Assembly (NCBI GenBank): GCA_910577605.1
Contig: CAJTON010000025.1
Coordinates: 1 to 28,633, forward strand
Origin: an uncultured Butyrivibrio sp.
GTDB taxonomy: Bacteria; Bacillota; Clostridia; Lachnospirales; Lachnospiraceae
Length of the DNA stretch: 28,633 bases
Direction: 5' to 3'
The notes under the pieces were generated by a model that was not told where the DNA came from, ran no database searches, and saw only the letters and a list, made by a program, of their open reading frames with translations. The first letter of the stretch is position 1. Every line of letters begins with the position of its first letter. This document shows positions 7,009 to 12,510 of the stretch, in pieces. Position numbers and translations under genes: made by a program.

Positions 7009-7194
7009 ATGCCGAGTAATATGCCGCAATATCCATTAAGAACAAGCAAAGAAACATTTGAAAAAATGAAAAATATAGCTACCCAACACAACAGAACTCT
7101 AAATAAAGAAATTGAATATGCCTTATTACAATACATAGAGCAAAATGAGAAAAACCAGTTAAAGGAAGATTGGAGAAAAGAATATGCCGAGTAA
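7009..7194 (+). CDS. Ribbon-helix-helix (Arc-type) regulator 1
   Basis: 61 aa from the ATG that encodes MPSNMPQYPLRTS, chosen because the paralogue just downstream starts with the same MPSN and because GAGGA lies 6 nt upstream. It has a short beta-strand (YPLRTS) followed by two helices with NRTLNKEIEYALLQYIEQNE, the Arc/MetJ-type layout. Phage Arc-like proteins act as dimeric repressors. It reads divergently from the structural operon, and the repeated AAGTGGCGTCACTT-type sites in the shared promoter are its likely targets. Its stop overlaps the start of regulator 2. Confidence 0.85.
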   Translation: MPSNMPQYPLRTSKETFEKMKNIATQHNRTLNKEIEYALLQYIEQNEKNQLKEDWRKEYAE

Positions 7195-7375
7195 TTTGCC
7201 AAGATACCCACTAAGAACATCACAAGAAAATATCGACAAATTAAAAAAAATAGCCGCTAAACATAACAGAACGCTTAACAAAGAAATCGAATATGTTCTG
7301 TTACAATACATAGAACAGAACGAAGAAATGCAACTAAAATCAGAAACAACCGAAAAAAAATACACATTCGATTAA
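7184..7375 (+). CDS. Ribbon-helix-helix (Arc-type) regulator 2
   Basis: A 63-aa paralogue of the preceding gene (MPSNLPRYPLRTS... NRTLNKEIEYVLLQYIEQNE), overlapping it by 11 bp. It differs mainly in the first helix (NIDKLKKIAAKH) and in its C-terminal tail. The tandem duplicates could act as heterodimers or as two competing regulators of the same operators. A ribosome binding site, TTGGAG, lies inside the end of gene 1, so translation is probably coupled. Confidence 0.85.
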   Translation: MPSNLPRYPLRTSQENIDKLKKIAAKHNRTLNKEIEYVLLQYIEQNEEMQLKSETTEKKYTFD

Positions 7376-7386
7376 AGAGGGCTACT

Positions 7387-7719
7387 ATGATACGGAAGAA
7401 TACGAAAAACGCAATGGCTATTACGATAGCCTTTATAGCAGTTGTTATAATGCTAGTGGGAACAGCGATAAGCTATTATATAGCCACTCAAATAGAGGGC
7501 AAATTTGTATTAGATCTTTTTGTTTTGCCCGAATTTATATCTGTTCTTAGCGGAATGATACTTTTAGCTTTTTCGGAAATTATTCAAATATTACACGATA
7601 CAAGAGAAAATAGCGATGAAGTAGAAAACAGTTTAGCAGACATAATAGAGGAAAACGTTGAAATAATTAAAATATTATCCGAAATAAGGGAAAATACAAG
7701 CAAAAAGATTGAAAATTAA
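7387..7719 (+). CDS. 110-aa two-helix membrane protein
   Basis: Unrecognised. Two membrane segments are visible (about 10-33 and 45-63), followed by a charged, coiled-coil-like cytoplasmic tail (about 66-110, TRENSDEVENSLADIIEENVEIIKILSEI region described in part). It starts 11 bp after the regulator pair with AGAGG as ribosome binding site, so it is expressed with the repressors, presumably in the lysogen. A superinfection-exclusion or immunity role fits lysogenic expression and membrane location, but is an inference. The 18-mer repeat (7716-7733) overlaps its stop. Confidence 0.7.
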   Translation: MIRKNTKNAMAITIAFIAVVIMLVGTAISYYIATQIEGKFVLDLFVLPEFISVLSGMILLAFSEIIQILHDTRENSDEVENSLADIIEENVEIIKILSEIRENTSKKIEN

Positions 7720-7880
7720 AAGTGTATGTTTAATTGTTACAGTTTCCCTTTTGTAACTGGGTCAGTTTTCGGTTATATTCTTTTGGCGGGGGGAACGCCC
7801 CCCTGACTGCAACCAAAACGATAAGGCGTGTTTTGTTTTCCGTCACCCCCTTAAGCGGGGACACCCCGCAACGCCCCGTT
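7716..7880. repeat. 165-bp structured repeat, copy 2
   Basis: Second copy of 1543-1708, same orientation, between the convergent 110-aa gene and rep. The GC hairpins are the same. The first hairpin differs in sequence yet still pairs (CAGTT/AACTG versus CCGTTTAC/GTAAATGG). It is flanked by the 18-mer on both sides (7716-7733 and 7881-7898). Confidence 0.8.
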
Positions 7881-7898
7881 TTAAAAGTGTACATTTAA
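7881..7898. repeat. Recurrent 18-mer TTAAAAGTGTACATTTAA
   Basis: Representative of a family of semi-palindromes (TTAAA-N8-TTTAA) at 1543, 2303, 3268, 4287 (inverted), 6151 (inverted, inside the signal-peptide codons of the pIII-like gene), 7716, 7881 and 10004 (inverted). They lie at gene junctions of elements A and B and are absent from the chromosomal part as far as I read it. Confidence 0.75.
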
Positions 7899-7900
7899 TT

Positions 7901-8947
7901 CTAAGCGGGAAGTTCGGAACTGTCCACAGGTACGAAACCGTCATCATCCGCTATAACCCCTTTTATTAAATCTTCAGCACAAGTATAATTTTTCATGTCA
8001 CAGCAACGTAATTGAAAACCGTTATCGTCCTTATAATGGTATACGACGGTATTAATTCGGCGAAAAAGCTGTTCTCTAGCGTCTATCCTTGTATTTTCCT
8101 TGACCATATGATCATATGCTTGTTCGGGCGCGTATGGACTTGTTATGATAACCATATCCCAAAGACCAACAACATTTGTATAGCGTGCATGGAACTCACG
8201 GACGTAAGAATCAAGCATTGACAAAAGCTTACCATACGGAATTTGTGATCTAAATTCATCTAAAAAAAGAACCTTCTGACCGAAATAATTATCAAGAAAT
8301 CCATTATCATAGTCATTTACAACATATATATTATCGCGTCCTAAACTACCGCATAAATCGACATATGTATAAGATTTGCCAGTGCCAGTTTTTCCAAAAT
8401 GCCACTGTACGACAACATCACGGACAACAGAACTTTCGGATACGAGTTTCGCAAAATATGTATCCTTAATAATCTTTTCCCAACGGCGATATTTAATATC
8501 AAGTTCAAAAATTTCCTTCGGCGTAAGTCCCGCCTTAATAAGATTGCCAACTTCTGACAAGTCAAAACGTTGACCTTGCCGCCCTTGAATATCGCCGTGT
8601 TGAAACTTTGCGACTATTATTTCGCCCTTTTCCGCATAAGCACCCACTTTATTTATATAATCCTCGGCTTGCTTTTTATTACCCTTTGTCGCTTCTATGT
8701 GCATTTTCGGGTATATTTTTTTTAATGCGGAAAACCTAAAAGCGGTTACATCTTCAAATACTGCGTGAATATGCTCCAAGCCCTCAGAAGATATACAAAG
8801 AGTAAGTGCGCAAACCTTTGTAGTAGAAGTTCCGATAAAATCATACGCAACAGTTTCAAGAAGCATATCATTATCTTGTATGTCATATCCATTATCACGC
8901 GGATTGTTAAATACACAAAACCAACTTTTTGAAACATCCGAAGCCAT
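7901..8947 (-). CDS. rep: CRESS-type replication initiator (HUH endonuclease plus SF3 helicase), element A
   Basis: A 348-aa protein with the complete CRESS-DNA Rep layout. HUH motif I is WFCVFNNP (9-16), close to the FTLNNP of circoviruses. Motif II is HIH (59-61) and motif III is YINK (97-100) with the nicking tyrosine Y97. The SF3 helicase has Walker A GKTGTGKS (185-192), Walker B VLFLDE (226-231), a motif-C-like IITSP (267-271) and a basic pair in LFRRI. It should nick the stem-loop at 9063-9092 and start rolling-circle replication. The ribosome binding site AAGGTAGG precedes the ATG, and iterons and origin lie directly upstream, allowing self-regulation. Related Reps occur on bacterial plasmids and in eukaryotic CRESS viruses; finding one beside a Zot/coat module is notable. 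Confidence 0.94.
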   Translation of the reverse strand: MASDVSKSWFCVFNNPRDNGYDIQDNDMLLETVAYDFIGTSTTKVCALTLCISSEGLEHIHAVFEDVTAFRFSALKKIYPKMHIEATKGNKKQAEDYINKVGAYAEKGEIIVAKFQHGDIQGRQGQRFDLSEVGNLIKAGLTPKEIFELDIKYRRWEKIIKDTYFAKLVSESSVVRDVVVQWHFGKTGTGKSYTYVDLCGSLGRDNIYVVNDYDNGFLDNYFGQKVLFLDEFRSQIPYGKLLSMLDSYVREFHARYTNVVGLWDMVIITSPYAPEQAYDHMVKENTRIDAREQLFRRINTVVYHYKDDNGFQLRCCDMKNYTCAEDLIKGVIADDDGFVPVDSSELPA

Positions 8948-8973
8948 AGTTAAAACCTACCTTGTATATTTTT

Positions 8974-9067
8974 GTAACGAAGTTGTAACGAAGTACGGTT
9001 ACAAAATACGCACCTCAAAAGCCTTGATTTTAAAGGATTTGCAAATATTTTGTAACTGTAACGAAGT
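8974..9067. repeat. Iterons of origin A: GTAACGAAGT
   Basis: Three 10-bp copies: 8974-8983 and 8985-8994 (11-bp spacing, one helical turn) and 9058-9067, which runs into the origin stem. An inverted half (GGTTAC, 8998-9003) lies between them. Iterons next to the stem-loop are Rep recognition sites in CRESS replicons. A shared AGCCTTGATTTTAAAGG element (about 9020-9036) also occurs at origin B. Confidence 0.8.
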
Positions 9068-9092
9068 CGGGGGTAATACTAACCCCGACTTC
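9063..9092 (-). other. Rolling-circle origin A: stem-loop with TAGTATTAC
   Basis: A perfect 10-bp stem, GAAGTCGGGG/CCCCGACTTC, encloses a 10-nt loop. On the minus strand (the rep-coding strand) the loop reads TTAGTATTAC, which contains TAGTATTAC. This is the nonanucleotide of nanovirus and circovirus origins, nicked by their Reps as TAGTATT/AC. The position upstream of rep and beside iterons is as in CRESS viruses. Confidence 0.9.
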
Positions 9093-9130
9093 CGCGCCTT
9101 CGGCGGCATTTGCAAGTCCTTTAATTATTT

Positions 9131-9352
9131 TCATTCTTCACACTCTCCTTTATAAAAATCTCCGGCGAGTTTTTCTTCAATCTCACACGACAGACCGTCA
9201 AAGAAAATACAATCGTTACAACCTTTATAAAAACCGCATTCTTCACAGGATACCTTTTCATATCCATATTCGGGATATTCTTCCGCTAAAGCGTTTGGAC
9301 AAGTACCGTTTACACACGTTACGCCAACATAATTTTTACATCTTTCACACAT
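9131..9352 (-). CDS. 73-aa cysteine-rich protein, element A copy
   Basis: Unrecognised small protein with ten cysteines (C2, C5, C13, C18, C36, C39, C45, C48, C56, C70), arranged largely as CxxC pairs, so probably zinc-binding. It is acidic overall. The start has GAGGAAG 8 nt upstream, and translation follows the 33-aa ORF. An identical copy sits in element B (12087-12308). Its retention by the stripped-down element, next to origin and att, suggests a role in replication, excision or control rather than virion structure. The cluster lies upstream of the origin and reads toward rep. Confidence 0.78.
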   Translation of the reverse strand: MCERCKNYVGVTCVNGTCPNALAEEYPEYGYEKVSCEECGFYKGCNDCIFFDGLSCEIEEKLAGDFYKGECEE

Positions 9353-9380
9353 CTTTTATCTTCCTCACTTTCTTTCTTTT

Positions 9381-9482
9381 TCATTTCGATAACAAATCAT
9401 CAAGCAAAAAAAGAATGATAGCAAAAAAATAACAAAAAGAAAAAAACATAACTAAAAAGAAAAAAATTTCAAAAACATCCAT
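9381..9482 (-). CDS. 33-aa hydrophobic microprotein, element A copy
   Basis: Starts MDVFEIFFFLVMFFSF, continues as an almost uninterrupted Phe/Leu/Ile helix and ends LLDDLLSK; a single membrane helix. GGAG lies 8 nt upstream of the ATG. It ends 28 nt before the 73-aa gene. The coding sequence is a run of T-rich codons, so the ORF could be fortuitous, but the good ribosome binding site and the second identical copy favour a gene. Confidence 0.5.
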   Translation of the reverse strand: MDVFEIFFFLVMFFSFCYFFAIILFLLDDLLSK

Positions 9483-9554
9483 ATTGAACACTCCTAAACA
9501 ATCAATATTATTTTGTATAAGTGGGAATAGTAGATTTTAGAAGATTTTGCGGGA

Positions 9555-9574
9555 CGGGTTCTTTGCCCGTCTCC
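9555..9574. other. Internal attP-like junction between elements A and B
   Basis: CGGGTTC-TTTG-CCCGTCTC matches the tRNA core (CGGGTTC-GATC-CCCGTCTC) except in the centre, then diverges. The left arm equals the left arm of attR (12480-12517). In a tandem array this position should hold a P-P' site. GACGGG/CCCGTC (9553-9558/9566-9571) also forms a hairpin followed by six T (9576-9581), so it may double as a terminator. Confidence 0.7.
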
Positions 9575-9811
9575 ATTTTTTACCACCTCACCAAATCTTG
9601 TTTCGGGGGCTTCGCTACGCGCATACCCTCGCGATAAAATATCATACAAACCAAGAAACACGCCGCGCCCTTCGCCAACCGTATACGCTCCGCTCGCCCC
9701 CGTAAGCAAGCCAACAGAAGCAGACGAGCGGCAGACGCCGCGCCGCCGTCGCGGTTGCGGCGTCATGCCTACCTTGTTTCCCGTCAAGCATCAACGCAGT
9801 TCGCAGACACA
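9575..9811. other. Left end of element B without a convincing gene
   Basis: A GC-rich stretch with many short CGC/GCG runs. Open frames crossing it have no ribosome binding site and low-complexity Arg/Pro-rich products. I see no recognisable element apart from the T-run after the junction hairpin. Confidence 0.5.
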
Positions 9812-9962
9812 TTTTATAGTCAAGGGTTGCTTATACGGCTTTGCCGCAAAAGCAACCGCCGGATAAGTTTTTGGGTTACTGTCCTTGTCAATAGTCTTTC
9901 GCGGCATATACTCCCTCGCAAAAAACGCTCAGTCCGTTATTCCACGGTACTATTGACAAGGG
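9812..9962. repeat. Structured region shared with element A, copy B
   Basis: Homologous to 1764-1910. Hairpin 1 is GGTTGCTT/AAGCAACC with inner CGGC-TTT-GCCG. The long-range stem is CCTTGTCAATAGT (about 9884-9896) against ACTATTGACAAGG (about 9949-9961), 13 bp and perfect. The enclosed CTTTCGCGGCATATACTCCC and CCGTTATTCCACGG segments match element A, while the stem arms differ but pair. Conservation in the replicon that lacks virion genes suits a cis-acting packaging or complementary-strand signal. Confidence 0.78.
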
Positions 9963-10017
9963 GGAACTAAACAGCTCCCCCCCAAAAAACAAAAGATACA
10001 ATTTTAAAGCTACACTT

Positions 10018-10269
10018 TTAATTAGTGCAGGAATCAAGACGAAAAATAGCTTCATCAGATAAAAGCCCCATGAGCATAACGGCAAAATCAGACAAAAGAC
10101 AATCGTGAAAGTCTTTCGATGTACTAGCAAGCCGCTCTAAGCGCTCATATTCGGCTTTCACCTCACCGTCCGTAAAACGCTTAAACCAATCAGCATAAAA
10201 CGCCTTTTGAACGCTTTCAAGAGTATTCACATCAATTTCAGAATTGAACGCAAAGCCAACATTTCTCAT
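10018..10269 (-). CDS. Hypothetical 83-aa protein of element B
   Basis: The start is chosen at MRNVGFAFN, 9 nt after AAGGAG; a longer frame upstream lacks a ribosome binding site. Helical and mixed-charge, with a central FKRFTDGEVKAEYERLERLAS stretch described here only in part; no motif recognised. The stop overlaps an inverted copy of the 18-mer (10004-10021). A promoter region with three ATGTGCCAT copies lies upstream. It might be a regulator, or an accessory factor for using the helper; nothing shows which. Confidence 0.68.
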   Translation of the reverse strand: MRNVGFAFNSEIDVNTLESVQKAFYADWFKRFTDGEVKAEYERLERLASTSKDFHDCLLSDFAVMLMGLLSDEAIFRLDSCTN

Positions 10270-10293
10270 TGTTTTATTCTCCTTTTCATAATG

Positions 10294-10375
10294 ATGTGCC
10301 ATAAATTCACGGCTAAACGCATGGCACATTTAACCCGCATAATGTGCCATGCGCATATAGCCCATTTAGGCTATA
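10294..10375 (-). promoter_or_regulatory. Operator-like cluster upstream of the 83-aa gene
   Basis: ATGTGCCAT occurs at 10294-10302 and 10342-10350 and inverted at 10321-10329, the last two forming a 9-bp inverted repeat. A further hairpin, TATAGCC-CATTTA-GGCTATA, lies at 10356-10375. A leftward TTGTAA and TATTTT pair upstream could be the promoter. The binder is unknown. The stretch 10270-10659 has no other gene. Confidence 0.5.
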
Positions 10376-10541
10376 TAAAATACTCCCCCCAAGAAGCATT
10401 ACAAAAGCTAGAAAGCCTTTTCAAACAGTTCGCTACTAGAGTAGTGGCTTTTTTGTGTGCGGTAAACTAGCCTTGAAAAACTTTAGATTTTATGATACGG
10501 TATTTCTAAGCGGCTGTTCGTTAGGTTGCCGTCCTATGTCG

Positions 10542-10614
10542 ATTCTAGTAGACGTATAATAGATGTCTACAATAATAGAATAGCACAGAATCAAGTAGAT
10601 GTCTACTAGATTCT
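10542..10614. promoter_or_regulatory. Promoter and palindromic operators of the element B repressor
   Basis: Two overlapping-type palindromes with core GTAGA..TCTAC: 10542-10581 (ATTCTA-GTAGAC ... GTCTAC ... TAGAAT) surrounding a TATAAT at 10555-10560, and 10587-10614, a 28-bp palindrome with 13-bp arms and one mismatch (AGAATCAAGTAGA / TCTACTAGATTCT). The repressor gene starts 46 bp downstream, so autoregulation is likely. The sequences are unlike the GGTGACGCC sites of element A. Confidence 0.7.
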
Positions 10615-10659
10615 AATATTTTTATTGTATTAAATCATGTACAATCGGAGGGATAAAGA

Positions 10660-10815
10660 ATGGCGGGAAAATACAAAAACAAAGCATTCACTCTAAGGAT
10701 TGACGAAACGCTAATGGAACGCCTGAAGAAAATAGCAGATGAAGAGGAACGAACGGTGAACAAGCAGATAGAATACATACTGCGGCGGTGGGTTGAGAAG
10801 CACGACGCAGTATGA
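10660..10815 (+). CDS. Ribbon-helix-helix (Arc-type) repressor of element B
   Basis: 51 aa with the strand FTLRIDE, a first helix LMERLKKIADEEE and a second helix TVNKQIEYILRRWVEKHD, the Arc fold. GGAGGG lies 7 nt upstream of the ATG. It is read toward the convergent rep, 23 bp away. It is related to, but clearly different from, the element A pair, and its operators differ, so A and B probably control themselves independently, as heterotypic RstR repressors do in CTXphi and RS1. Confidence 0.87.
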   Translation: MAGKYKNKAFTLRIDETLMERLKKIADEEERTVNKQIEYILRRWVEKHDAV

Positions 10816-10838
10816 AGTTTGCCCGCTACAATATATCG

Positions 10839-11885
10839 CTAAAACGGAAGTTCCATTTGCCCCACGGGGACGAAGTCCGAACCGTTACGGTATGCTTCGC
10901 GGTAAATCGTATCAACGTCCTTGTATTGGCTTCCTGACTGCGTACAAGCCTTGTATTCACCGTTTTCAACATAGTGAAGTGTTACGCTGTCTATGCGACG
11001 CATAAGTTGCGCTTGTGCGTCTATTCTTGTGTTATCCTTCACCATGCGTTCATACGCTTGTTCAGGTGCATACGGACTTGTTATGACTACCCTATTCCAA
11101 AGCCCGTATATGTTACTATATCGGGCATGGAACTCACGTGTGTAGCTATCAAGCATGGACAAAAGCTTTCCGTATGGTATTTGCATTCTAAATTCATCAA
11201 GGAAAAGGACCTTCTGCCCGCAATAATTATCAAGATAGCCGGATTCATAATCGCTAACGACGTATACTTCATCTCTTCCGTATTCCTCACAGAGCGCGAC
11301 ATATGTATAGGACTTGCCCGTTCCAGTCTTTCCGAAATGCCATGATACGTTGACATCACGCAACAGCGGAGTTTCCTTGACCTTCTTCGCATAATATGCA
11401 TCTCTGACAAGCTTTTCATAGCGTCTGTACTTGATGTCAAGCTCAAATATATCCGAGGGCTTTAAACCCTGATTTATCATGTCTTGCACAACGGTCAAGT
11501 CGAAACGCTGTCCTTGCCTGCCTTTAATATCGCCATGCTGAAATTTAGCCTTGATTATCTCGCCGCTTTCGGCAAACTTACCGACCTTGTTTATATAGTC
11601 CTCGGCTTGCTTCTTATTGCCGCGCGTGGCTTGAACGTGCATTGTCGGAAAAATCTTTTTCAGATACGAGAACCGGAAAGGGACAGTATCCTCAAATACT
11701 GCATGGATATGCTCCATTCCATGAGCGGATATACACAATGTCAAAGCACAACTTTTTGTTGTAGACTGTTTTATAAAGTCGTATGCGACAGATTCAAGCA
11801 GTTCGTTATCATCTTCTATTTTATATCCATGATTGCGAGGATTATCAAATACACAGAACCAACTTTTGGAGGGACTATCAGCCAT
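10839..11885 (-). CDS. rep: CRESS-type replication initiator, element B
   Basis: 348 aa, collinear with the element A Rep: motif I WFCVFDNP, HIH at 59-61, YINK at 97-100, Walker A GKTGTGKS at 185-192, Walker B VLFLDE, and ITSPYAPEQAY. Long stretches are identical to A (for example FGKTGTGKSYTYV, GQKVLFLDEFR, IPYGKLLSMLDSY), whereas the N-terminal 70 residues and the C-terminal 50 diverge. N-terminal divergence in CRESS Reps goes with iteron specificity, and the iterons here indeed differ by one base from those of A. Intact, with its own origin upstream. Confidence 0.94.
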   Translation of the reverse strand: MADSPSKSWFCVFDNPRNHGYKIEDDNELLESVAYDFIKQSTTKSCALTLCISAHGMEHIHAVFEDTVPFRFSYLKKIFPTMHVQATRGNKKQAEDYINKVGKFAESGEIIKAKFQHGDIKGRQGQRFDLTVVQDMINQGLKPSDIFELDIKYRRYEKLVRDAYYAKKVKETPLLRDVNVSWHFGKTGTGKSYTYVALCEEYGRDEVYVVSDYESGYLDNYCGQKVLFLDEFRMQIPYGKLLSMLDSYTREFHARYSNIYGLWNRVVITSPYAPEQAYERMVKDNTRIDAQAQLMRRIDSVTLHYVENGEYKACTQSGSQYKDVDTIYREAYRNGSDFVPVGQMELPF

Positions 11886-11911
11886 TATAAAACCTCTTTT
11901 CCGTACTTTTT

Positions 11912-12023
11912 GTTACTAAGTAACTACTTGTTACGAAGTTGTTACCAAGTTTGGTAACAAAATTTTTCTTCTGAAAGCCTTGATTTTAAAGGCTTTTAAG
12001 AAATCGTGTTACCGTTACGAAGT
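11912..12023. repeat. Iterons of origin B: GTTACNAAGT
   Basis: Copies at 11912-11921 (GTTACTAAGT), 11930-11939 (GTTACGAAGT), 11941-11950 (GTTACCAAGT) and 12014-12023 (GTTACGAAGT, running into the origin stem). Two are spaced 11 bp as in origin A. All have T at position 3 where origin A has A. The element AAAGCCTT-GATTTT-AAGGCTTT (about 11974-11996) is a perfect inverted repeat here. Confidence 0.8.
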
Positions 12024-12048
12024 CGGGGGTAATACTAACCCCGACTTC
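12019..12048 (-). other. Rolling-circle origin B: stem-loop with TAGTATTAC
   Basis: Same perfect 10-bp stem and loop as at 9063-9092, within the 501-bp repeat. The minus-strand loop displays TAGTATTAC upstream of the element B rep. Confidence 0.9.
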
Positions 12049-12086
12049 CGCGCCTTCGGCGGCATTTGCAAGTCCTTTAATTATTT

Positions 12087-12308
12087 TCATTCTTCACACT
12101 CTCCTTTATAAAAATCTCCGGCGAGTTTTTCTTCAATCTCACACGACAGACCGTCAAAGAAAATACAATCGTTACAACCTTTATAAAAACCGCATTCTTC
12201 ACAGGATACCTTTTCATATCCATATTCGGGATATTCTTCCGCTAAAGCGTTTGGACAAGTACCGTTTACACACGTTACGCCAACATAATTTTTACATCTT
12301 TCACACAT
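12087..12308 (-). CDS. 73-aa cysteine-rich protein, element B copy
   Basis: Identical in protein and DNA to 9131-9352: ten cysteines mostly in CxxC pairs, probably zinc-binding, with GAGGAAG before the start. Being one of only a handful of genes in element B, it is likely needed for the life of both elements. The function is unknown. Confidence 0.78.
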   Translation of the reverse strand: MCERCKNYVGVTCVNGTCPNALAEEYPEYGYEKVSCEECGFYKGCNDCIFFDGLSCEIEEKLAGDFYKGECEE

Positions 12309-12336
12309 CTTTTATCTTCCTCACTTTCTTTCTTTT

Positions 12337-12438
12337 TCATTTCGATAACAAATCATCAAGCAAAAAAAGAATGATAGCAAAAAAATAACAAAAAGAAAAA
12401 AACATAACTAAAAAGAAAAAAATTTCAAAAACATCCAT
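12337..12438 (-). CDS. 33-aa hydrophobic microprotein, element B copy
   Basis: Identical to 9381-9482; a single Phe-rich membrane helix with GGAG before the ATG. Small, and could be fortuitous. Confidence 0.5.
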   Translation of the reverse strand: MDVFEIFFFLVMFFSFCYFFAIILFLLDDLLSK

Positions 12439-12510
12439 ATTGAACACTCCTAAACAATCAATATTATTTTGTATAAGTGGGAATAGTAGATTTTAGAAGA
12501 TTTTGCGGGA

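Larger units (their letters stand above)
29..9554. mobile_element. Element A: filamentous-phage (inovirus-like) prophage with a CRESS-type Rep
   Basis: The element is bounded by attL (29-54) and an attP-like site (9555-9574). It contains a tyrosine integrase, a Zot/pI assembly ATPase, a major-coat-like protein, a signal-peptide plus C-terminal-anchor protein, one-helix microproteins, a small candidate ssDNA-binding protein, two ribbon-helix-helix regulators and an HUH-SF3 Rep with origin. The gene set and order (ssDNA-binding protein, coat, adsorption, small minor proteins, Zot) are those of filamentous phages. Circular length would be about 9526 bp, at the large end of the usual inovirus range. 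All hallmark genes look intact, so the prophage may be active. Confidence 0.88.
9061..9561. repeat. 501-bp perfect direct repeat, copy 1
   Basis: Identical base for base, as far as I can read, to 12017-12517 (offset 2956). It starts one base after the position that distinguishes the two iteron types and ends at the att crossover region (GGGACGGGTTC). It contains the origin stem-loop, the 73-aa Cys-rich gene, the 33-aa ORF, an A-rich stretch and the right att arm. Confidence 0.95.

Noticed and set aside
9494..9787. 97-aa Arg/Gly-rich minus-strand frame across the A/B junction
   Set aside because: It spans the att junction and the 501-bp repeat edge, has no ribosome binding site and is low complexity.
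9131..12308. Element B as a mere assembly duplication of element A
   Set aside because: Only 501 bp is identical. The Rep, repressor, operators, iterons and left end differ from A, so B is a distinct replicon.
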